Shown one piece after another: positions 6,836 to 11,686 of a DNA stretch of 11,686 nt. The DNA lies in the NCBI GenBank assembly GCA_003451785.1, contig DMJL01000144.1, positions 1-11,686 of the forward strand, given 5' to 3'. The first letter of the stretch is position 1, and each line of letters begins with the position of its first letter. The translations under genes were made by a program, and so were the position numbers. The notes beneath the pieces were generated by a model. That model was not told the origin of the DNA. It searched no databases and saw only the letters and a list, made by a program, of their open reading frames with translations. The DNA comes from Bacteroidales bacterium (GTDB lineage Bacteria > Bacteroidota > Bacteroidia > Bacteroidales > UBA7960).

Positions 6836-7723
6836 TTGAAAGAAACAAAGACGCTTATTTATCTACTCTTAATATTGGCAGTTGCTTTCTGGGGCATTTC
6901 GTATGTGTGGATGAAGATTGTTTTTGAATATTTTCCGCCCATCGCAACAATGTTTTTCCGACTTGTGATTTCCTCTGGATTTCTCTATGTGTTGTTTAGG
7001 AAAAATTTTCAGAAAATTCAAAAAGCCGATTTTAGAGCATTTTTGCTATTATCCTTCTTCTCTCCTTTCTGTTATTTTTTGGCCGAAAGTTTTGGGTTAT
7101 TACATGTTTCTCCCACTATTGCATCCGTGGTGATAGCCACAATTCCATTGTTTTCGCCCTTTCTCGGCCTATTCGCTTTCAACGAAAAATTGTCAATTAC
7201 CAATATTTTGGGTTTTATTGTTTCGTTTGTAGGCATTTTATTAATGGTGTTTGACGATCACTTTAGATTCGATGCATCGCCATTGGGACTATTGTTGTTG
7301 TTTGGTGCGGTATTATCGGCTTTGGCAAACATTGTTTTTTTGAAAAAGCTAACAGCAAAGTACAACTCCTACACCATTATTACGGTGCAAAATTTTGCAG
7401 GGGCAATTTTCTTTCTTCCACTATTCTTAATATTTGATTTTGCAACAGTTGCTTCATCGCGGCCGTCTATGGATGCAATTCTTTCCTTAATTGCTTTAGC
7501 CGTTTTCGCATCTAGCTTGGCATTTATGTTCTACACAAGCGGGGTTAGAGTATTGGGAGTAGCCAAAGCTTCCATTTTCACCAACCTAATTCCAGTGATT
7601 ACGGCGGTTAGTTCATTCTTTCTTTTGAATGAGGCATTAGGGGTCGACAAAATTGTGGGGATTGGAGTGGTGATTATGGGATTATTGTTGTCTCAAAGTG
7701 CTAAGCTGTTGAAGAAGTTTTAA
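6836..7723 (+). CDS. EamA/DMT-family transporter, substrate unknown
   Basis: This inner-membrane protein of the drug/metabolite transporter superfamily has about 295 residues and some ten hydrophobic segments in two EamA repeats. Repeat 1 (about residues 7-140) opens with LILAVAFWGISYVWMKIVFE and contains FFRLVISSGFLYVLF and ASVVIATIPLFSPFLGLFAFNEKLS. Repeat 2 (about 148-288) runs from LGLLLLFGAVLSALANIVFL to VSSFFLLNEALGVDKIVGIG and VVIMGLLLS. The NEKLS and NEALG pieces are the conserved Glu motifs at the ends of the two repeats. The family exports or exchanges amino acids, sugars or other small molecules, and the substrate cannot be told from sequence. There is no suitable ATG: the first in frame (6908) falls inside membrane segment 1. 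The candidates are TTG at 6812 and TTG at 6836. I favour 6836 (MKETKTLIYLLL) because of the A-rich upstream run and because the -7 element overlaps the earlier one. Confidence 0.88.
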   Translation: MKETKTLIYLLLILAVAFWGISYVWMKIVFEYFPPIATMFFRLVISSGFLYVLFRKNFQKIQKADFRAFLLLSFFSPFCYFLAESFGLLHVSPTIASVVIATIPLFSPFLGLFAFNEKLSITNILGFIVSFVGILLMVFDDHFRFDASPLGLLLLFGAVLSALANIVFLKKLTAKYNSYTIITVQNFAGAIFFLPLFLIFDFATVASSRPSMDAILSLIALAVFASSLAFMFYTSGVRVLGVAKASIFTNLIPVITAVSSFFLLNEALGVDKIVGIGVVIMGLLLSQSAKLLKKF

Positions 7724-7780
7724 CAACTCCGGCGTATCAAGCGTATGCAATATGTGGTTTTAGTAGGGTGCCGCAAAACT

Positions 7781-7973
7781 GAATTTGTAATTACGCAATA
7801 CATGGATTTATATCACCCCTACGGGTTTTGTTGGTTGTTCGTTTCTTTTATCCACGGTTGACACCGATGGCAATTAAGACAAATAGCCCAAAATCATTCA
7901 TTAACCCCGACCTTTAGGATAGGGGAAGTAATGAAAAAAGATAAAACGGGCTTTAGCCCTGCCAAAATGGACT
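7781..7973. repeat. 190-bp repeat, unit 1
   Basis: The unit starts at GAATTTGTAATT and contains, in order, a TATATCACCCCTACGGG module, TTGTTCGTTTCTTTT, a CCACGGTTGA-type module, AACCCCGACCTTTAGG, AATGAAAAAAGA and CGGGCTTTAGCCCTG. It has decayed: the CCCCGACC hairpin is broken by substitutions (TAGGATAGGGG). It abuts unit 2 directly. Confidence 0.75.
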
Positions 7974-8165
7974 GAATTTGTAATTCGTCAAATAGATGCT
8001 TAATATCACCCAACGGGGTATGTTTGTTGTTCGTTTCTTTTCCCACGGTTGAAACCGTTGGCTATGAAGGCAAATCGGAAAAAATCTTGCATTAACCCCG
8101 ACCTTTAGGTCGGGGGGAAGCAATGATAAAAGACAAAACGGGCTTTAGCCCTGACAATTTGGGCG
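7974..8165. repeat. 190-bp repeat, unit 2
   Basis: The unit has the same module order as unit 1 at almost the same length. Here the hairpin CCCCGACCTTTAGGTCGGGG (8096-8115) is intact (8-bp stem, TTTA loop), and GGGCTTTAGCCC follows with the same TTTA loop. The unit also carries CCACGGTTGAAACCGTTGG, an inverted repeat shared with the region upstream of aroB. It runs into the 23-bp palindrome at 8161-8183. Confidence 0.8.
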
Positions 8166-8183
8166 GAATTTCAAATTCCGCCC
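8161..8183. repeat. 23-bp palindrome, copy 1
   Basis: Arms GGGCGGAATTT and AAATTCCGCCC surround a single C and are fully complementary over 11 bp. An identical copy lies at 8452-8474. Both are followed by AGC(A/G)A. The two copies bracket most of dispersed element copy B and its 5' flank. Confidence 0.8.
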
Positions 8184-8281
8184 AGCAATGGCGATTTCTT
8201 CCGGCATTGAAAAAATCATGGGAACAAAACCAGAGAGCGGAGCGTTAAAAAGAATTTGCAGTCGCAGGGTGAACAAAGCGG

Positions 8282-8482
8282 GTATCTCGCATCTACGAAA
8301 GCACCAGACCAATTGAAAAGCACAAACCCTCGTGCGACCTTTAAATTTTTTAGCGAAGCGAACGCCGTCTTGTCAGGATTTTTTCACGGCCTTGATTTTA
8401 GCTCCACTTTCGATCAAGCAAAAGTGGAAAGAAAAATAAAGAAATTTAATGGGGCGGAATTTCAAATTCCGCCCAGCGAAGG
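8282..8482. repeat. Dispersed 200-bp element, copy B
   Basis: This is the second copy of the element at 2786-2987, colinear over its whole length. It ends in the intact 23-bp palindrome where copy A has a degenerate one, so B is the better preserved copy at that end. The CCACTTT hairpin (8404-8427) has one mismatch. It lies between units 2 and 3 of the 190-bp repeat, as if inserted there. A plus-strand frame of 86 codons (8256-8516) reads through it but is not conserved in copy A and is not called as a gene. Confidence 0.78.
8452..8474. repeat. 23-bp palindrome, copy 2
   Basis: This is identical to 8161-8183 and forms the 3' end of dispersed element copy B. Degenerate versions occur in the tandem pair at 2948-3030. 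Confidence 0.8.
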
Positions 8483-8506
8483 ACGACAAAATGTCAATCG
8501 AATATT

Positions 8507-8580
8507 GTCATGCTGAACGAAGTGCTTGCACTGAGCCAGGGTTCCACTGAGCATAGCCAAAGTGTCGAAGTGAAGCATCT
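8507..8580. repeat. Composite GTCATGCTGAACGAAGTG-type repeat
   Basis: The ends, GTCATGCTGAACGAAGTG and GTCGAAGTGAAGCATCT, are familiar from dispersed intergenic repeats in several bacterial groups. Between them lies CTTGCACTGAGCCAGG and CACTGAGCATAGCCAAAG, with CACTGAGC repeated at a short distance. The middle part looks like a second, related unit nested in the first. No coding capacity is seen. Confidence 0.45.
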
Positions 8581-8611
8581 CATAACCCATAGAACCGCAA
8601 TCAGTGAGGCG

Positions 8612-8794
8612 GAATTTGTAATCCGTAATACATAGACTTTATATCACCCCTACGGGGTTTGTGGATGTTGGTGGATATTTTTCTATGAATATCACACCCC
8701 TACGGGGTCAAAAATCATGCAGTAACCCCGCCCTTTAGGTCGGGGGAAGCAATGATAAAAGACCAAACGGGCTTTAGCCCTGCCAAAATGGAAT
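8612..8794. repeat. 190-bp repeat, unit 3
   Basis: This unit begins with GAATTTGTAATCCG and ends just before a further GAATTTGTAATTCCG. It has two ACCCCTACGGGGT palindromes (8646-8658 and 8696-8708) where units 1 and 2 have one, and it lacks the CCACGGTTGA module. The second palindrome appears to have replaced it. The CCCCGCCCTTTAGGTCGGGG hairpin carries one mismatch, and CGGGCTTTAGCCCTG is intact. Confidence 0.75.
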
Positions 8795-9134
8795 GAATTT
8801 GTAATTCCGTCAAACGGAGTTGAGTTCCTTGCTTTTAAAAAAATTGGATTTAATAGTTTGTAAATCAATCGAATAACAAGGCCTTTAAATTAACATTGTA
8901 AAAATATAAGGTTAATCACAACTGAAAGTTTCGTTCACTATTGATTTTTTTTGAAATTTTCAAACAATAATTGTAAAGTTCGAGTTATAGGTACAGCATT
9001 GTTTTTTATTTTTCAAATGAAAAACAACGCAAATTCCAAATTTCCATCTGAACCATAATTCAAATTTTCTAAGAAAATTTATTTTGGCTTGTATAAATTC
9101 TGCTCCTTTATAATAATCTCAAACTGCCTATTTT

Positions 9135-9482
9135 ATGAAAAAACTACTGATTTTGTTTTCCATGTGCGCCATCTTTATTGCTTCAGATGCCGCAGCTCAA
9201 TTTTCGGGACCCGGACAAAGAAGAGAAACAACTACAACCGACCAAGCTCGCAGAATGGTACCCGGACGATATGTTACCTTGGAGGGGAACATCGTTTCGC
9301 ACATAAGGGAAGATTATTACCTCTTTCGCGATGCCAGTGGCGAAATCAGAGTACAAATTGAGAGCCAACTTTGGCAAGGAAGGGAAGTAAACCCCAACAC
9401 CAGAGTGCGTCTTAGGGGTGAAGTTGACACAAGCATTAGAGGAAGATACATTTGGGTGGAGGCCATACAAATTATTGAATAA
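9135..9482 (+). CDS. Secreted OB-fold (BOF) protein, YgiW/YdeI-like
   Basis: This encodes 115 residues: a signal peptide (MKKLLILFSMCAIFIASDAAA, cut near residues 21-22) and then one bacterial OB-fold domain of the BOF family (YgiW/YdeI). The diagnostic pieces are QFSGPG right after the signal, then RYVTLEGNIVSHIREDYYLF (45-64), RDASGEIRVQIESQLW (65-80) and NPNTRVRLRGEVDTSIRGRY (86-105). This is the usual order of strands and turns, and the length is typical. The family is periplasmic. E. coli relatives have been linked to stress tolerance, but the ligand is not established. The gene stands alone between the repeat region and the tRNA, with a strong hairpin terminator candidate 82 bp downstream. 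The ATG at 9135 directly precedes the signal peptide. A 90-codon plus-strand frame beginning at 9089 is a shadow. Confidence 0.9.
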   Translation: MKKLLILFSMCAIFIASDAAAQFSGPGQRRETTTTDQARRMVPGRYVTLEGNIVSHIREDYYLFRDASGEIRVQIESQLWQGREVNPNTRVRLRGEVDTSIRGRYIWVEAIQIIE

Positions 9483-9563
9483 ATTGGCAGTGTGTTGATT
9501 TATTCGTGTTTATGCAAACCCTTCCCGTTGCGAAACTTCGCATCAGTTGTGCATCATCACATG

Positions 9564-9620
9564 AAATAAGGGACTTTTGTATTGCATTAAGGCAATGTCG
9601 AATGTATCCCTTATTTTTTT
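9564..9620 (+). terminator. Nested hairpin terminator after the BOF gene
   Basis: AAATAAGGGA (9564-9573) pairs perfectly with TCCCTTATTT (9607-9616), followed by more T residues to 9620. The loop contains its own hairpin ATTGC (9581-9585) / GCAAT (9592-9596). It is well placed to end the BOF transcript. The A run on the left side could also let it work on the minus strand. Confidence 0.65.
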
Positions 9621-9735
9621 AGTACTCAAAAGCCTACGGTTTTGCATGCCATATTGCCATTTCCCATAAAACCCACCGAAAGAAAATTTCAGGTAAAAAC
9701 TTTAAAAGCTTTTCTCGCTTTTCAGATTACTTTAT

Positions 9736-9743
9736 TACCTTTG
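9736..9743 (+). promoter_or_regulatory. tRNA promoter -7 element
   Basis: TACCTTTG fits TAnnTTTG exactly. It ends 12 nt before the first base of the tRNA, so transcription would start within a few bases of the mature 5' end. The upstream -33 region is T-rich but has no exact TTTG. Confidence 0.7.
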
Positions 9744-9755
9744 CAAACTCAAAGC

Positions 9756-9829
9756 GGCGGGGTAGCTCAGGTGGTTAGAGCGTCGGATTCATAACCCGAA
9801 GGTCACGAGTTCAACTCTCGTCCCCGCTA
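9756..9829 (+). tRNA. tRNA with CAU anticodon, probably elongator tRNA-Met
   Basis: The 74-nt cloverleaf folds as follows. The acceptor GGCGGGG pairs with CCCCGCT (G1-U72 wobble, discriminator A73). The D stem is GCTC/GAGC. The anticodon stem is TCGGA/CCCGA with loop TTCATAA, the variable loop is AGGTC, and the T stem is ACGAG/CTCGT with loop TTCAACT. The anticodon is CAU. The last anticodon-stem pair is an A31-C39 mismatch. CCA is not encoded (CAAAA follows A73). It lacks the three G-C pairs at the base of the anticodon stem expected in an initiator, so it is an elongator. An isoleucine tRNA with a lysidine-modified CAU cannot be excluded by eye. Confidence 0.93.
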
Positions 9830-9830
9830 C

Positions 9831-9863
9831 AAAATCCTGCTCCTATCAAAGGGCAGGATTTTT
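9831..9863 (+). terminator. Rho-independent terminator after the tRNA
   Basis: AAAATCCTGC (9831-9840) pairs perfectly with GCAGGATTTT (9853-9862) around a 12-nt loop, and the T run continues to 9863. It starts one base after A73, so the tRNA is probably a single-gene transcript separate from mutS2. Confidence 0.85.
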
Positions 9864-9876
9864 CATTCCGGTAAGT

Positions 9877-9905
9877 TTTGTAATCTATTTACCACATTAC
9901 CTTTG
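9877..9905 (+). promoter_or_regulatory. mutS2 promoter
   Basis: A -33 TTTG (9877-9880) is followed after 17 nt by -7 TACCTTTG (9898-9905), a full Bacteroidota-type promoter. It directly follows the tRNA terminator and lies 12 nt ahead of the TTG start codon. Confidence 0.7.
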
Positions 9906-9917
9906 CAAAAAAAAGAC

Positions 9918-11686
9918 TTGATTTATCCATCTGATTTTGAGTCAAAGATTGGCTTCGACCGCATTCGGGCAATGCTTAGTCAGAAGTGCATAAGCCCCAT
10001 GGGCATTAGGCAGGTGGAAAGCCTATGTATGCAGGCGGATTTCTGCAAGGTTGAGGTTTTGCTCAACCAGACCGAGGAGTTTAGGCAAATATGCTTGCAA
10101 AATTTACCTTTCCCTTCGTCGCACTATCTCGATTTAACGCCTTCTTTGAAACGGATAAAAACCGCAGGCACTTTTCTTGAACCTGAAGAGCTTACCGACC
10201 TAAAAGTTAGCTACCAAAGTATTCTAAGCATCCATGTATTTCTTAACAAGAAGGGATCCAATGGGCAGCATTTATTTCCGGCATTAAACACCATTGTTGG
10301 CGAATTTGAGCCACAGACTGGACTTATAAAAAGCATTGAAACTATTGTAGATGAAAGATCTACAGTTAGAAACAATGCATCGAAAACATTGGCTGGCATA
10401 CGACAAAAGAAGCAAAGAATGGAAGCCGAGGTGGTCAAAAAAGTATCTCTTCTGCTCCAATTTGCTAAGCGCGAAGGTCTTGTGGCCGACGATGTGGAAT
10501 TGAGTCTTAGAAATGGACGACAAGTGATTCCGCTGCCCGTTGCCAACAAACGAAAAATTAAGGGTGTGATTCACGACCAGTCGGCCACAGGGCAAACTTG
10601 CTTTGTGGAACCCATAGAAGCATTTGAAATAAACAATGAGATTGGCGAATTGCAAATACAGGAGAATTTAGAAATTATCCGTATTCTCAAATCCTTTGCC
10701 GACTATCTACGCCCGATGGTTTCGCAGCTTCTGACTTCATACGGAATGTTGGGCACAATTGATTTTGTGCGGGCTAAAGCACTTCTTGCTTTGGAGATGG
10801 GTGCAATGCTTCCACAACTCAACGATAAGCCCATCATGCAGTGGACGAAAGCCTACCATCCATTACTCTACCTTTCGCATAAGGCACAAAACAAATGGGT
10901 GGAGCCGCTCACAATCACCCTTAATGAACAACAAAGAATCCTTGTGATTTCGGGACCCAATGCCGGTGGCAAATCTGTGTGTCTAAAAACTTGCGGATTG
11001 CTACAATACATGCTTCAATGTGGCTTGCTTGTACCTATGGAGAGCTATTCAGATGTAGGCATTTTTCAGAGAATTTTTATTGATATTGGCGACCAGCAAT
11101 CCATTGACAACGACTTGAGCACCTATAGCTCGCATTTACTCAACATGAAGTTTTTTATGGGTAATGCCACGCAGCAAACTCTTTTTCTGATTGATGAATT
11201 CGGAGCCGGCACCGAACCACGCATTGGAGGGGCATTGGCAGAAGCCACATTGGAAAAACTCAATGCCAGTGGGGCACTGGGAGTAATCACTACCCACTAT
11301 GCCAATCTGAAACTCATGGCAGGCAAACACCATGGGATTTGCAATGCTTCGATGCTTTTCGACACCACGAGTATGCGACCACTTTTTAAGATGAAGATTG
11401 GAAATCCCGGTAGTAGCTTTGCATTCGAGATTGCGCGAAGCATTGGTCTGCCCGAAGAGATTTTGCAGAGAGCTGGCGATACCTTGGGGGTTCAGGATCT
11501 GGATTTCGACCGACAATTACAAGATTTAGAAACAAAGAAATTAGCATTGGAGGAAAAGGAATTGCATTTAAAATTAATGGACAAGCATTTTTCTGAGCTA
11601 GTGGATAAGTACGAAATTTTGCACAACGAGTTGGAGGATAAAAAGGGTGAGATAATGGCCAAGGCTCGTTCGGATGCCAAAAAGAT
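9918..11686 (+). CDS. mutS2: MutS2-type ATPase, 5' part, cut by the window end
   Basis: 589 codons are open to the window edge with no stop. MutS2 is a MutS-family ATPase that acts on branched DNA and, in studied bacteria, suppresses recombination or rescues collided ribosomes; it is not the mismatch-repair MutS. The N-terminus IYPSDFESKIGFDRIRAML is typical of the family. The clamp and connector region includes DVELSLRNGRQVIPLPV and IKGVIHDQSATGQTCFVEP (about 192-232). The ATPase domain has Walker A GPNAGGKS (346-353), DLSTYSSHL (399-407), Walker B LFLIDEFGAGTEP (422-434) and TTHYANLK (458-465). A charged coiled-coil begins near residue 527. The C-terminal Smr nuclease domain, if present, lies outside: the usual length is near 800 residues. 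No ATG is available near the N-terminus. TTG at 9918 is the only sensible start, just after the promoter. Confidence 0.93.
   Translation, partial: MIYPSDFESKIGFDRIRAMLSQKCISPMGIRQVESLCMQADFCKVEVLLNQTEEFRQICLQNLPFPSSHYLDLTPSLKRIKTAGTFLEPEELTDLKVSYQSILSIHVFLNKKGSNGQHLFPALNTIVGEFEPQTGLIKSIETIVDERSTVRNNASKTLAGIRQKKQRMEAEVVKKVSLLLQFAKREGLVADDVELSLRNGRQVIPLPVANKRKIKGVIHDQSATGQTCFVEPIEAFEINNEIGELQIQENLEIIRILKSFADYLRPMVSQLLTSYGMLGTIDFVRAKALLALEMGAMLPQLNDKPIMQWTKAYHPLLYLSHKAQNKWVEPLTITLNEQQRILVISGPNAGGKSVCLKTCGLLQYMLQCGLLVPMESYSDVGIFQRIFIDIGDQQSIDNDLSTYSSHLLNMKFFMGNATQQTLFLIDEFGAGTEPRIGGALAEATLEKLNASGALGVITTHYANLKLMAGKHHGICNASMLFDTTSMRPLFKMKIGNPGSSFAFEIARSIGLPEEILQRAGDTLGVQDLDFDRQLQDLETKKLALEEKELHLKLMDKHFSELVDKYEILHNELEDKKGEIMAKARSDAKK

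Larger units (their letters stand above)
7724..9134. other. Repeat-filled intergenic region
   Basis: This 1.4-kb stretch has no credible gene. It is made of three copies of a unit of about 190 bp (7781-7973, 7974-8165, 8612-8794), the second copy of the dispersed 200-bp element (8282-8482), two copies of a 23-bp palindrome, and a composite GTCATGCTGAACGAAGTG-type repeat. The final 300 bp (8830-9134) are AT-rich without repeats and presumably contain the promoter of the downstream gene. The closest -7-like sequence there is TTATTTTG at 9079-9086, with one mismatch. Confidence 0.75.

Noticed and set aside
2786..8482. Composite transposon bounded by the two 200-bp elements
   Set aside because: No transposase, no terminal inverted repeats and no target-site duplication were seen. 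The genes between the copies are ordinary housekeeping genes with uniform character.
8256..8516. 86-codon plus-strand ORF (HGLDFSSTFDQAKVERK...)
   Set aside because: It reads through the dispersed repeat and the 23-bp palindrome, and the frame is not preserved in copy A at 2786-2987. It is a repeat-derived artefact.
7781..8794. CRISPR array
   Set aside because: The repeats are about 190 bp, directly adjacent and internally palindromic. There are no short regular repeats with unique spacers and no cas genes.

Overview
The window looks like chromosomal DNA from a member of the Bacteroidota. The evidence is a secreted GLPGLI-family protein, a DUF6705-like secreted protein, promoter cores of the form TAnnTTTG, A-rich stretches in place of Shine-Dalgarno sites, TTG starts, and a tRNA gene with no encoded CCA. 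The genus cannot be read from the sequence. No phage, CRISPR array, transposase, defence or secretion locus is visible, and I found no convincing new multi-gene system. The unusual parts are decaying secreted-protein genes and a dense set of palindromic repeats between housekeeping genes.

Positions 1-2032 (minus strand) hold a GLPGLI-family gene broken at two points (153-994) and an apparently intact small secreted protein of DUF6705 type (1433-2032). Degenerate coding traces lie between and beyond them. Positions 2033-3219 carry no convincing gene. They contain a small hairpin repeat, one copy of a 200-bp dispersed element, and tandem or palindromic modules that reach almost to the aroB promoter.

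Positions 3220-5566 (plus) are an aroB-aroA pair, two non-adjacent steps of the shikimate pathway, probably one transcription unit. A convergent gene for a tandem-domain universal stress protein (5563-6462, minus) overlaps the aroA stop by 4 bp. A DMT/EamA transporter (6836-7723, plus) is transcribed divergently from it.

Positions 7724-9134 are a repeat region: three copies of a unit of about 190 bp, full of short hairpins, with the second copy of the dispersed element and another composite repeat lying between units 2 and 3. After it come a small secreted OB-fold (BOF, YgiW/YdeI-like) protein (9135-9482), a nested hairpin terminator, a CAU-anticodon tRNA (9756-9829) with its own promoter and terminator, and the 5' three quarters of mutS2 (9918 to the window end).

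The tRNA and mutS2 share an identical 14-bp promoter core. mutS2 and the EamA gene both appear to start at TTG only 11-12 nt after the -7 element, and aroB starts at ATG 15 nt after it, implying very short or nearly leaderless mRNAs.
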